Origin: Xanthomonas sp. SI
GTDB taxonomy: Bacteria > Pseudomonadota > Gammaproteobacteria > Xanthomonadales > Xanthomonadaceae
DNA: 64,000 nt
Direction: 5' to 3'
NCBI RefSeq assembly: GCF_014236855.1
Contig: NZ_CP051261.1
Span: 434,001-498,000, forward strand
Of this stretch, positions 48,159 to 57,272 are shown piece by piece (within the stretch, counting starts at the first letter, position 1; the number at the start of each line of letters is the position of its first letter). A model generated the notes under the pieces. The model did not search any database, was not told where the DNA came from, and saw only the letters and a list, made by a program, of their open reading frames with translations. A program made the translations under genes and the position numbers.

Positions 48159-48832
48159 CGCCGCCCCAACAGCCAGTTGGCCATCGCATACAGGCGCAGC
48201 ACGCCGGCCTGGCCCGGCGTCTGCGTCAACGGCAGCGCCAGCGTGGCCAGTTCCAGCTGCCGCGCCGGTGCCAGCCGCGGCGCGCGCTCGGCGAAGGCGA
48301 TCAACGCCGCCTGCTCGGCCGGCAGCAACGCCAGCGGCGGCGGCGCCGCGCTGGCGATCGGCGGCAGTCCGGTCTCGTGGCGCGGCGGCTGGTGGATCAC
48401 CAGGGTGCCGGCGACCATGTCGCCCAGGCGCCGCGCATGCACGTCGAACAGGCAGGCGATCAGGCCGACGGCATAGCCGAACGGCAGCATGTCCACGGTG
48501 CGCAACAGGTTGCGGGTGATCGCCGCCGTCCAGCCGGCCGGCGCTCCGTCGCGCGAGACCACGCGCAGGCCCAGCGCCTTCTTGCCCAGGGTCTGCCCGA
48601 ACCAGCCTTCGAGCACGATCGGATAGGCCCAGAACACCAGGAACATCGCCACCAGGTACAGGCCCTGGCCGAAGCCGCCGAGCGCGCCGAGCAGCAGGCC
48701 CATCAGGGTCAGCACGCCGAAGCGCACCGCCAGGTCGATCAGCCAGGCCAGCGCGCGCGGCACCGCGCCGGCGGCCGGCAGATGCAACGGCACGCCTTCG
48801 GGCGTGATCACTTCACGGTAGGTATCGAGCAT
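48155..48832 (-). CDS. RDD-family membrane protein
   Basis: First gene of the MoxR-type operon. From ATG 48832 the product has 225 residues; a GTG three codons upstream is the alternative, but GGTGAG sits better before the ATG. Membrane segments lie near residues 25-50, 60-80 and 125-150. The RDD signatures are present: RALAWLIDLAVRF, QTLGKKALGLRVVSRDG and LFDVHARRLGDMVAGTLVI. The upstream 230 bp to the DUF2167 gene shows no gene. Confidence 0.87.
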   Translation of the reverse strand: MLDTYREVITPEGVPLHLPAAGAVPRALAWLIDLAVRFGVLTLMGLLLGALGGFGQGLYLVAMFLVFWAYPIVLEGWFGQTLGKKALGLRVVSRDGAPAGWTAAITRNLLRTVDMLPFGYAVGLIACLFDVHARRLGDMVAGTLVIHQPPRHETGLPPIASAAPPPLALLPAEQAALIAFAERAPRLAPARQLELATLALPLTQTPGQAGVLRLYAMANWLLGRR

Positions 48833-49064
48833 GCCGCTCACCGCCGGAGTGCGGCGTGGCGCGCATGCGTGCCTGCGATGTAGGGAGGCCGTCCTTCCGT
48901 CCGGCCGGCTGCCTGTGGCGGCATGCGTGATCTCGACTGCGTCCTGCTCCGAACCGCGACTTTAGCCGGCGCGGCGCCAATTGCCCAGCCGCACGCCGTT
49001 GCCGGCGCCGGAAGGTCCTCACGCGATGACGACGACGGCGCGGCAAGCGTGCCGCGCAGGCCGC

Positions 49065-50015
49065 TCAACGCACCGTGCCGCCGTCGCGCTTGCGCCCGGA
49101 GAACAGCTTGCCGATCCCGCCGGCCAGCGCCATCAGCCCCAGCGCCACCAGCTTCCAGGCCTTGGCCAGGATCAGGCCGAGCTTGGCGAACAGGCCGGCC
49201 TTGGCCGCCAGGCCGCCGCCGATCAGCGTGGCCAGGCCGTAGCTGGCGATCTTGTCGGTGGACGGGTTGTGGTCGGCGTAGCGCGCGCCGCTGTCGAATT
49301 CGGCCATCGGCAGCAGCTGCTGCATGCCGGCGCGCACCTGCGGCAGCTCGTCCATGCCGGCGATCGCGTTGAGGCTCAGGTAGCCGTGGCGGCCGAGCAC
49401 GCGGATGTCGTAGTTGAGGGTATGGCCGTCGTTGCCCTGGAACGCCAGTTCGCGCGCCCAGTACAGCTTCTTGCTCGCGGCGTCGTAGCGCGGCGGCACC
49501 GCCCAGCCGACCAGGTCCACGCTCTCGTAGCCGGCTTCCTTGCGCTGCGTGTTCTCCTCGCGGGTTTCCTTCTGCATGTCCGCGAGCATGTCCTGGTAGT
49601 CGATCTTGCTGGCGTCCTCGTCGGACACGTAGCCGTCGTCGGCGTAGGTGACCACCACCGCCCAGCTGCCCTGCTCGTTCAGCGCGGGCTGGCGCGGCAC
49701 GATCAGGCCCAGCACGGTGTCGTCCGGCGGATTGCCCCAGTACGTTTCCAGCACCTGCCGCGCATCGTCCTTGCCGAGATAGCGGAAGTCGTGGTTCAGC
49801 TCGAAATGCACCTTGGCCTGCGGCACTTCGATGTGCCCATCCTGGAAATGCAGCGAGGCGACGAACTGCTCGGCGCTCATGCCGTCCTGGCCATGCTCTT
49901 CTTGGGCGTGCTCTTCCTGAGCATGCTCTTCTTCGGCCACGGCCGATCCGGCAGTGGCGCCCAGCGCAAGCAGGAAAGCGGCCAGCAGGCCGCGCAACGG
50001 AAGTGTCTTGGTCAT
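49065..50015 (-). CDS. DUF2167 membrane-anchored protein
   Basis: The product has 316 residues. The signal peptide ends near AVAE (residue 28) and is followed by a repeated EEHAQEEHAQEEHGQ stretch. The core matches DUF2167: VLGLIVPRQ, SWAVVVTYADDGYVSDEDASKIDYQDMLADMQ, GYESVDLVGWAVPPRYDA, HTLNYDIRVLGRHGYLSLNAIAG, ARYADHNPSTDKIASYGLATLIGG. A hydrophobic C-terminal segment (GLFAKLGLILAKAWKLVALGLMALAGG) and a basic tail complete it. ATG 50015 is used because a longer frame passes through the neighbouring gene. Function unknown. Confidence 0.85.
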   Translation of the reverse strand: MTKTLPLRGLLAAFLLALGATAGSAVAEEEHAQEEHAQEEHGQDGMSAEQFVASLHFQDGHIEVPQAKVHFELNHDFRYLGKDDARQVLETYWGNPPDDTVLGLIVPRQPALNEQGSWAVVVTYADDGYVSDEDASKIDYQDMLADMQKETREENTQRKEAGYESVDLVGWAVPPRYDAASKKLYWARELAFQGNDGHTLNYDIRVLGRHGYLSLNAIAGMDELPQVRAGMQQLLPMAEFDSGARYADHNPSTDKIASYGLATLIGGGLAAKAGLFAKLGLILAKAWKLVALGLMALAGGIGKLFSGRKRDGGTVR

Positions 50016-50095
50016 CGCGAATCCATTCGGTGGCGTCCCCACGCCAGAGGCGCGCAGTGTCGCGCAAAGCGCCACGCCGCGCCAGTCGCTGCGGC

Positions 50096-50647
50096 TTACT
50101 GCGGCGCCGGCGACGCCATGTCCAGGTAGCGATCCTTCAGCCGCACGTAGTGCTGCGCGGAGTAGTGCAGGCTTTCGACCTCCTTGTCGCTGAGCGTGCG
50201 CGCCAGCCGCGCCGGATTGCCCAGCCACAGTTCGCGCTCGCCGACGGTCTTGCCTGGCCCGACCACCGCGCCGGCGCCGACGAAGCCGTATTTCTTCACC
50301 GTGGCGCCGTCGAGGATGCACGCGCCCATGCCGATCAGGCACAGGTCCTCGATGGTGCAAGCGTGGATGATGCAGCCGTGGCCCACGGTCACGTCGGCGC
50401 CGATCAGGGTCGAATAGCCGGCCTTGTTGAACGGGCTGTGGTGGCTGACGTGGATGATGCTGCCGTCCTGGATGTTGCTGCGCGCGCCGATGCGCACGTG
50501 GTTGACGTCGCCGCGGATCACCGTGCCCGGCCAGACCGACACGTCCTCGTCCAGCACCACGTCGCCGATGAGGGTGCAGGCCGGGTCCACGTAGACGCGT
50601 GCGCCGAGCTGCGGCGTCTTGTCCAGGAACGGGCGGATCGGGTTCAC
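50096..50647 (-). CDS. yrdA: Gamma-carbonic-anhydrase-like left-handed beta-helix protein
   Basis: The product has 183 residues. GTG 50647 has GGAG seven bases upstream. Hexapeptide repeats form the helix (VWPGTVIRGDVNHVRIGARSNIQDGSIIHVS, TVGHGCIIHACTIEDLCLIGMGACILDGATV). Metal ligands of the gamma class are visible as His66 in the IIHVS segment and His90/His95 in VGHGCIIHA. It matches YrdA/CaiE-type proteins, for which carbonic anhydrase activity is often low or unproven. It is independent of the DUF2167 gene, 80 bp downstream. Confidence 0.88.
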   Translation of the reverse strand: MNPIRPFLDKTPQLGARVYVDPACTLIGDVVLDEDVSVWPGTVIRGDVNHVRIGARSNIQDGSIIHVSHHSPFNKAGYSTLIGADVTVGHGCIIHACTIEDLCLIGMGACILDGATVKKYGFVGAGAVVGPGKTVGERELWLGNPARLARTLSDKEVESLHYSAQHYVRLKDRYLDMASPAPQ

Positions 50648-51234
50648 GGCATTCTCCGGCGGAAGGGGCGGGGACATGCGCCGGGTTGCGGCGCGCCTGT
50701 CGATGATAGCGCCTGGCCGCAAAGCGCTTCTGGCACATGGCTGGGGGGCGGGGAGATGCCGGCAACGGCGCGGTCGCTGGCGCGATCGATCGTGAAGGTC
50801 CGTGCGGCCCTGGGCAATTGCGACCGCCAGGTCAGGCCCATGGCCAGCAGCGTGCAGCTGGCCAGCGTCCGCAGCAGGTGCACCCAGGCGCAGCCTGCGG
50901 CCCTGGGCCGAGACATCTGTAGTCGCAGAGGCTACCGACCGGGATGCGCCAGGCACGGCGCAGCGACCGGCGAACGACGGCATCGCCGGACATGGACAGC
51001 ACGAGGGAGGTTGCGCTTAGCCAGGCATGCGCGAACCGCGGCATCTGCGCGCGGGCGGGCTGGTGAAGGAGGGGCGAATCGTCGTGGGCGTAGGCGCGGC
51101 ACGGTTGCCCACGTGCCGGGAGCGCAGCGGATGCCAGGCTGATGCTGTGCCGTCGGGCCGGGCCAGGATGCCGCGCGCCGCCTCTGCGGTCGCAGTCCGG
51201 CGAGCCCGTCGCGCGAGCTCGCCGGAGGGGCTTG
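50648..51234. other. Long intergenic region, nothing recognised
   Basis: The 587 bp have several open frames on both strands, but none has a ribosome binding site, family motif or sensible composition. I see no RNA gene or strong palindrome. Confidence 0.5.
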
Positions 51235-51330
51235 CTACTTCTTCTTTTCTTTCTTGGCCGCGCGCTTTTCCTTCAGCGTCTTGGTCGGCTGCTTCTTGTC
51301 GCTCTTCTTCTGATCCATGCCCTTGCTCAT
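51235..51330 (-). CDS. 31-residue lysine-rich protein
   Basis: ATG 51330 follows GAGGGTGTC. The product begins MSKGMDQKKSDKKQPTKTL and ends KEKKK, with about 13 lysines and almost no hydrophobic residues. A longer in-frame start at 51444 adds a tail without such character. Small basic proteins of this form occur in many proteobacteria; nucleic-acid binding is plausible but unproved. It is divergent from the RIO-like kinase gene, 168 bp away. Confidence 0.7.
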   Translation of the reverse strand: MSKGMDQKKSDKKQPTKTLKEKRAAKKEKKK

Positions 51331-51498
51331 GACACCCTCTGGACGATTGCACTGTGGATTGCCGGCTGCGGCCGCCGTGGCGGCGATCGCGGCTGCCACT
51401 TTACTCCGCTGGCGGCCGCCCATGCCGCAGTTGTCGCCCGGCATGCACGCAAGGTTGGGTCATAATCCGGTTTTCCCCTTCAAGGTCCCCCGCGTCCG

Positions 51499-52356
51499 AT
51501 GAAAACCCCCCAGGGCCTGCAGCCGCTGATCGAGGACGGCGTCATCGACAGCGTGCTGCGCCCGCTCAAGAGTGGCAAGGAGGCCGCCGTGTACGTGGTC
51601 CAGGCCGGTGCCGAGGTGCTGTGCGCCAAGGTCTACAAGGACATGGCGCAGCGCAGCTTCCAGGCGCGGGTGCAGTACCAGGAGGGCCGCAAGGTGCGCG
51701 GCAGCCGCCAGGCGCGGGCGATGGGCAAGGCGACCAAGTTCGGCCGCCGCGAGCAGGAAGCCGCGTGGAAGGACACCGAGGCCAACACCCTGTACCAGCT
51801 GGTGGACGCCGGCGTGCACGTGCCGCAGCCGCGCGGCTACTTCCACGGCGTGCTGCTGATGGACCTGGTCACCGATGCCGACGGGCAGAGCGCGCCGCGG
51901 CTGGGCGAGGTGGAACTGGAGCCGGAGCAGGCGCGCGCGTTCCACATGCAATTGATCGGCGACGTGGTGAAGATGCTGTGCCTGGGCCTGGTGCACGGCG
52001 ACCTGTCCGAATACAACGTGCTGGTCGCCGCCGAGGGCCCGGTGGTGATCGACTTCCCGCAGGTGGTCAGCGCCGCCGGCAACAATGCCGCGCGCGACAT
52101 GCTGCTGCGCGACGTGCACAACCTGCGCGATTGCCTCGGCCGCTTCGCCCCCGAGCTCAACGAAACCCATTACGGCGAAGAAATGTGGGCGCTGTACGAG
52201 AAGGGCGAACTGCGCCCGGACAGCACGCTCAGCGGCCGCTTCGTATTCGACACCCGTCGCGCCGACGTGCGCGCGGTACGCGACTCGATCGAAGACGCGC
52301 GGCAGGAAGCGATCATCCGCCAGCAGGGCCGCGAGGCCGCGGCGGACGAGGACTGA
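51499..52356 (+). CDS. RIO1-like serine kinase
   Basis: The product has 285 residues. RIO-kinase motifs in order are the phosphate loop SGKEAAVYVV (25-34), the ATP-binding Lys44 in CAKVYK, catalytic LVHGDLSEYNVLV (Asp168, Asn173) and metal-binding IDFPQ (Asp185). The flexible loop (KVRGSRQARAMGKATKFGRREQE, 65-86) is also typical. RIO1 in eukaryotes acts in ribosome maturation; bacterial roles are unclear. It starts at ATG 51499 with the short spacing CCCCCGCGTCCG and no clear Shine-Dalgarno. It stands alone. Confidence 0.9.
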   Translation: MKTPQGLQPLIEDGVIDSVLRPLKSGKEAAVYVVQAGAEVLCAKVYKDMAQRSFQARVQYQEGRKVRGSRQARAMGKATKFGRREQEAAWKDTEANTLYQLVDAGVHVPQPRGYFHGVLLMDLVTDADGQSAPRLGEVELEPEQARAFHMQLIGDVVKMLCLGLVHGDLSEYNVLVAAEGPVVIDFPQVVSAAGNNAARDMLLRDVHNLRDCLGRFAPELNETHYGEEMWALYEKGELRPDSTLSGRFVFDTRRADVRAVRDSIEDARQEAIIRQQGREAAADED

Positions 52357-52484
52357 GCGCACGCGGCGGTGCGCCGTGACAGGGCGCGCTGCAGAAAACG
52401 TGTTCTTGCCGAAGTGTGCCGCTCGCCATTGCGCGCTGCGCGGCGCAGCGGCCGACCAAGTGCTGCGACTCCGCCGCTGCGTTC

Positions 52485-52618
52485 GTCGTAGCTGAAGTCG
52501 CTTCCACAAGGCTTGCGGCAACGCGTTGGGTGCGCTGCGTGAGGGGCTTCAGCCCCGACGCGCTCCGGTTGCCGCAAGTGCGCCACTTTATTTGTCGCGG
52601 CTGAAGCCGCTCCTACAG
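52485..52618. repeat. Three REP-like palindromic units
   Basis: Units at 52485-52512, 52540-52562 and 52592-52618 share the core GCTGAAGCCGC/GCGGCTTCAGC. The last is closest to the intact unit found twice at 58720-58791. They lie in the 593 bp gap between the kinase and efflux genes. Confidence 0.75.
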
Positions 52619-52783
52619 GGGCTTGCGGCCAACTTATCGGGTGCCCTGTGAGAAGGGTCTCAGTCCCGGCGCAGCATGATCGTGGCTGACAGCGGACCCC
52701 AGTGACCGCAACATGAGACGACGCCGGCACGCGCTCGGCAGCCGTTCGCGAGCGCAGCGCACAGCGCAATTTTCGTATGCGAT

Positions 52784-52886
52784 GCGATACCAACGTATCG
52801 CCGAAAAGATCAATCTTTCTCCAGGCTTTCTGCGCGCGCAGAAAAATTGAAGTGGCAGCTGACTGCCGTTTTCGTGCGGGTATAAA
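52784..52886. promoter_or_regulatory. Palindromes upstream of the efflux operon
   Basis: Three perfect inverted repeats lie in 84 bp: GCGATAC-CAAC-GTATCGC (52784-52801), TTTCTGCGCGCGCAGAAA (52827-52844, an uninterrupted 18 bp palindrome) and GGCAG-CTGA-CTGCC (52854-52867). TATAAA at 52881-52886 could be a -10 element. They precede the efflux start by 65-165 bp and suit TetR/MarR-type operators. No regulator gene is nearby. Confidence 0.6.
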
Positions 52887-52949
52887 GCGGGAATACATTT
52901 CGTGTAGCGTTGCGCGCTTCGATCTCCCACCCCCTCGATTTCGACGCTC

Positions 52950-54134
52950 ATGTTCGACGCCTTCGCCGCGCCTCGTTGTTTGATTTTCTGTGGATCCATT
53001 TTGTTTCTGGCGATGGCGACGGGGTGTTCGTCCACTGCGCAACCGCCGCCGCCGATCAAGGTCGGCACGCTCGCGCTGACCCCGCACAGCCTGCCGGTGG
53101 AGCAGTCGCTGCCCGGGCGCACCGTGGCCTACGAAGTCTCCGACGTGCGACCGCAGGTCAACGGCCTGCTGCGGCAACGGCTGTTCGCCGAGGGCCAGGA
53201 CGTCCAGGCCGGGCAGGTGCTGTACCAGATCGATCCTGCGCCGTACCAGGCCGCCTACGACACCGCGCGCGGGCAGCTCGCGCAGGCCCAGGCTGCCGTG
53301 CTCGCGGCGCGTCCCAAGGCCGCGCGCTACCGCACCCTGGTCGAGCAGGACGCGGCCAGCAAGCAGGATGCCGACGACGCGCAGGCCGCCTTGCAGGAAG
53401 CCGAAGCCAACGTGGTGGCGGCGCAGGCGTCGTTGCAGGCGGCGCGCATCAATCTCGGCTACACCCGGGTGACGGCGCCGATCTCCGGCACCATCGGCAG
53501 CTCGGCCTATACCGCCGGCGCGCTGGTGACCGCGCAGCAGGATGCGGCGCTGGCCAGGATCCAGCGGCTGGACCCGATCTACCTGGACGTGAGCCAGTCC
53601 AGCACGCAGATGCTGGCCTTGCGTGAGCGGCTCGATGCCGGCCAGATCAAGGCCGCCGACGGCAAGATCGCGGTGCGGGTACGCCTGGAGGACGGCCGCT
53701 TCTATCCGCATCCGGGCACGCTGGAGTTCGTCGGCAGCTCGGTCGATCCCGGCACCGGCGGGGTCACCCTGCGTGTGGTCGTGCCCAATCCGCAGCATCT
53801 GCTGCTGCCCGGCATGTACCTGCGCGCGCTGCTGCCGCTGGCCAGCGATCCGAGCGCGATCCTGGTGCCGCAACAGGCGGTGACCCGCGATGCCAAAGGC
53901 GAGCCGCTGGTGAAGCTGCTCGGCGCGCACAACCGGGTCGAGGAGCGGCGGATCCGCACCGGCGACACGGTCGGCCACGATTGGGTGGTGGAAGCCGGGC
54001 TCAAGCCGGGCGAACGGCTGATCGTGGTCAACGGCAGCCGCGCCGAGATCGGCAAACCCGTCGTGCCGTATACGGTCAGCGCCGCGCAGCTCGAGGCCGC
54101 GCCCGCGGTGCCGGGCGACGCCCAGGCCGACTGA
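52950..54134 (+). CDS. RND efflux periplasmic adaptor (lipoprotein)
   Basis: The product has 394 residues. A lipoprotein signal with ATGC (residues 23-26) anchors it to the inner membrane. The AcrA/MexA layout follows: lipoyl halves (GRTVAYEVSDVRPQVNGLL, GYTRVTAPISGTIG), a helical hairpin (QLAQAQAAVLAARPKAARYRTLVEQDAASKQDADDAQAALQEAEANVVAA), a beta-barrel and a membrane-proximal domain (LVPQQAVTRDAKGEPLVKLLG). It is ten bases upstream of the pump gene. The start has no clear Shine-Dalgarno. Confidence 0.92.
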   Translation: MFDAFAAPRCLIFCGSILFLAMATGCSSTAQPPPPIKVGTLALTPHSLPVEQSLPGRTVAYEVSDVRPQVNGLLRQRLFAEGQDVQAGQVLYQIDPAPYQAAYDTARGQLAQAQAAVLAARPKAARYRTLVEQDAASKQDADDAQAALQEAEANVVAAQASLQAARINLGYTRVTAPISGTIGSSAYTAGALVTAQQDAALARIQRLDPIYLDVSQSSTQMLALRERLDAGQIKAADGKIAVRVRLEDGRFYPHPGTLEFVGSSVDPGTGGVTLRVVVPNPQHLLLPGMYLRALLPLASDPSAILVPQQAVTRDAKGEPLVKLLGAHNRVEERRIRTGDTVGHDWVVEAGLKPGERLIVVNGSRAEIGKPVVPYTVSAAQLEAAPAVPGDAQAD

Positions 54135-54143
54135 GGAGCTGCC

Positions 54144-57100
54144 ATGTCGCGTTTCTTCGTCAACCACCCGGTGGTGGCCTGGGTCATGGCCATCGTCGTC
54201 GTCCTGGTCGGCATGCTGGCCATCCACGCGCTGCCGATCGAGCGCTATCCGCAGATGGCGCCGCCGACCATCACCGTGCGCGCCGCCTATACCGGCGCCT
54301 CGGCGCAGACCGTGGAGAACACCGTCACCCAGCTGATCGAGCAGTCGCAGCAGAGCCTGGACCACCTGCTGTACATGACCTCGACCAGCGCCTCGGACGG
54401 CACCGCGCAGGTGAATCTGGTGTTCGAGACCGGCACCAATGCCGACACCGCGCAGGTGCAGGTGCAGAACCAGCTGCAGTCGGTGATGTCGGTGCTGCCG
54501 CAGGCGGTGCAGCAGAACGGCCTGGTCATCACCAAGTCCAGCGGCTCGCTGTTCGAGGTGGTGGCGTTCACTTCCGACGACGGCAGCATGGACAACTTCG
54601 ATGTCGCCAACTACATGGAATCGAACATCGACGACCAGATCAGCCGGGTCAGCGGCGTGGGCAACATCCAGCCGATGGGCTCGGAATACGCCATGCGCAT
54701 CTGGCTGGATCCGGAGAAGCTGCGCAAGTACGCGCTGATGCCCTCGGACGTGGAGAACGCGCTGCAGGCGCAGAACACCGACGTGTCGGCCGGCGAGATC
54801 GGCGGCCAGCCGGCGCCGCGCGGGCAACGCCTGGATGCCACCGTGACCACGCGCAGCCGCCTGCACACGCCTGCGCAGTTCGGCGCGATCGTGCTCAAGA
54901 GCGGTCCCGGCGGCGCGGCGGTGCATCTGTCCGACGTGGCCAGGATCGGCCTGGGCCCGGAAACCTACGACAGCATCACCCGCTTCAACGGCAAGCCGTC
55001 GGCCTCGCTCGGCATCGAGTTGAACGCCGACGCCAATGCGGTGGAAACGTCCAAGGCGATCGACGCGCGCCTGCAGGAGCTCAAACAGTACTGGCCGCAC
55101 GGCTACAGCTACCACATCGCCTTCAGCACCACGCCGTTCGTGACCACCTCGATCAAGGAAGTGGTCATCACCCTGATCGAAGCGGTGTTGCTGGTGGTGG
55201 CGGTGATGTATCTGTTCCTGCAGAACTGGCGCGCCACGTTGGTCCCGACCATCGCGGTGCCGGTGGTGCTGATGGGCACCTTCGGCGTGCTGGCCGCATT
55301 CGGTTACTCGATCAACACCTTGAGCATGTTCGCGATGGTGCTGGCGATCGGCCTGCTGGTGGACGACGCCATCGTGGTGGTGGAGAACGTGGAGCGGGTC
55401 ATGAGCCAGGAAGGGCTGCCGCCGAAGGAGGCGACGCTGCGCTCGATGCAGCAGATCGGCGGCGCGCTGGTCGGCATCGTGCTGGTGCTGACCGCGGTGT
55501 TCGTGCCGATGGCCTTCTTCAACGGCGTCACCGGGGTCATCTACCGGCAGTTCTCGATCACCATCGCCGCCTCGATGATCCTGTCGGTGCTGGTGGCGAT
55601 GACTCTGACCCCGGCGCTGTGCGTGACCATCCTCAAGCCGCTGCACCAGGGCGAGGCGCCGATCGGCTCGCACGGCCGCCTCGGCCGGTTCTTCGTCTGG
55701 TTCAACACGCGCTTCGGCCAGCTGTCCGAGCGCTACCGCGCGCTGGTCGAGCGCGTGCTGGGCCGGCGCGCGCTGAGCCTGCTCGCCTACGCGCTGCTGC
55801 TGGTCGTCACCGGCGTGCTGCTGTGGCGCCTGCCCGGCGCGTTCCTGCCCGACGAGGACGAGGGCATGCTCAACGTGCTGGTCAAGCTGCCGGCTGACTC
55901 CACCCTGGAGCAGACCTTGGCGGTGACCGACCGCTTGACCAAGGCCGCGCTGCACGAGCCGGGCGTGCGCTCGGTGCTGTCCTCGGCCGGCTTCAGCGTC
56001 ACCGGCGCCGGCCAGAACGTCGGCATGGCCTTCGTCCGCCTCAAGGACTGGGACGACCGCGAAGACGATGCCGACACCATCGCCGCGCATCTCAACCAGG
56101 CCCTGGCCGACGTGCCCGATGCGGAGCTGTTCGTGACCTCGCCGCCGGCCATCAGTGGCCTCGGCGACGCCTCCGGCTTCACCTTCGAACTGATGGACTA
56201 CGAAGGCGCCGGCCATGCCGCCCTGGTGAACGCGCGCGACAAGCTGCTGCGCCTGGCCAGGCACGATCCCAAGCTGCGCGACGTGCGCTACGCCAGCCTG
56301 GAGGACGCGCCGGTCTACGCGGTCAAGATCGACGACGACAAGGCCCAGGCGCAGGGCGTGGACCCGGGCGACATCAACGCCACGCTCAACAGCGCGCTCG
56401 GCGGCGACTTCGTCAACAACTTCATCTACAAGGGCCGGATCAAGAAGGTGTTCGTGCAGGGCGACGCCGAGGCGCGCATGGCGCCGCAGGATCTGCAGCG
56501 CTGGACGGTGCGCAACGCCAGCGGCGACATGGTGCCGATGTCCGCCTTCACCACCTCGCACTGGACCAGCGCGCCGGCCGCGCTGGAGCGCTACAACGGC
56601 GTGTCGGCGATGGAACTCACCGGCCAGGCGGTGGCCGGGGTCAGCTCCGGCGCGGCGATGGACGCCATGGCCGAACTGAGCAAGCAGCTGCCGCATGGCT
56701 TCGGCTATGCGTGGTCGGACATGGCCTACCAGGAGAAGCTGTCGGCCAACCAGGCGCCGGCGCTGTACGCGATCTCGCTGCTGTTCGTGTTCCTGTGCCT
56801 GGTGGCGCTGTACGAAAGCTGGACGATCCCGTTCGCGGTGATGCTGGCGGTGCCGGTGGGCGTGTTCGGCGCGGCGCTGCTGATGACCGTGCGCGGCCTG
56901 CAGAACGACGTGTATTTCCAGGTCGGCCTGCTGACCACGGTCGGCCTGGCGGCCAAGAACGGCATCCTGATCGTGGAGTTCGCGCGCGAGCTGGAGCGCC
57001 GCGGCGAACCCCTGCTGGCCGCCACCTTGCACGCGGTGCAGATGCGTCTGCGGCCGATCCTGATGACCTCGTTAGCGTTCCTGCTTGGCGTGCTGCCGCT

Positions 57101-57272
57101 AGTGTTCAGTCACGGCGCCGGCTCGGCGGCGCGCCACTCGCTCGGCACCGGCGTCACCGGCGGCACCCTGGCCTCGATCACCCTGGGCCTGTTCTTCGTG
57201 CCCTTGTTCTACGTCATCGTGCGCAGCGTGGTTCCCGGCAGCAAGCATCCACCGCTGGAGGCTACGCCATGA
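54144..57272 (+). CDS. RND multidrug efflux pump (HAE1 family)
   Basis: The product has 1042 residues, full length for AcrB relatives. GAGGAGCTGCC precedes ATG 54144. The N-terminal helix (FFVNHPVVAWVMAIVVVLVGMLAI), two large porter loops and 12 membrane helices are visible. The proton-relay acidic pair is in LAIGLLVDDAIVVVENVERVM of helix 4. PAAxxxNG-type signatures and GLAAKNGILIVEFARELE in helix 10/11 also match. It exports hydrophobic and amphiphilic compounds with the adaptor and channel encoded on either side. Confidence 0.95.
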   Translation: MSRFFVNHPVVAWVMAIVVVLVGMLAIHALPIERYPQMAPPTITVRAAYTGASAQTVENTVTQLIEQSQQSLDHLLYMTSTSASDGTAQVNLVFETGTNADTAQVQVQNQLQSVMSVLPQAVQQNGLVITKSSGSLFEVVAFTSDDGSMDNFDVANYMESNIDDQISRVSGVGNIQPMGSEYAMRIWLDPEKLRKYALMPSDVENALQAQNTDVSAGEIGGQPAPRGQRLDATVTTRSRLHTPAQFGAIVLKSGPGGAAVHLSDVARIGLGPETYDSITRFNGKPSASLGIELNADANAVETSKAIDARLQELKQYWPHGYSYHIAFSTTPFVTTSIKEVVITLIEAVLLVVAVMYLFLQNWRATLVPTIAVPVVLMGTFGVLAAFGYSINTLSMFAMVLAIGLLVDDAIVVVENVERVMSQEGLPPKEATLRSMQQIGGALVGIVLVLTAVFVPMAFFNGVTGVIYRQFSITIAASMILSVLVAMTLTPALCVTILKPLHQGEAPIGSHGRLGRFFVWFNTRFGQLSERYRALVERVLGRRALSLLAYALLLVVTGVLLWRLPGAFLPDEDEGMLNVLVKLPADSTLEQTLAVTDRLTKAALHEPGVRSVLSSAGFSVTGAGQNVGMAFVRLKDWDDREDDADTIAAHLNQALADVPDAELFVTSPPAISGLGDASGFTFELMDYEGAGHAALVNARDKLLRLARHDPKLRDVRYASLEDAPVYAVKIDDDKAQAQGVDPGDINATLNSALGGDFVNNFIYKGRIKKVFVQGDAEARMAPQDLQRWTVRNASGDMVPMSAFTTSHWTSAPAALERYNGVSAMELTGQAVAGVSSGAAMDAMAELSKQLPHGFGYAWSDMAYQEKLSANQAPALYAISLLFVFLCLVALYESWTIPFAVMLAVPVGVFGAALLMTVRGLQNDVYFQVGLLTTVGLAAKNGILIVEFARELERRGEPLLAATLHAVQMRLRPILMTSLAFLLGVLPLVFSHGAGSAARHSLGTGVTGGTLASITLGLFFVPLFYVIVRSVVPGSKHPPLEATP

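Noticed and set aside
52170..57032. 1620-codon minus-strand frame opposite the efflux operon
   Set aside because: It is antisense to three clear RND genes and has His/Gln/Arg/Val shadow composition.
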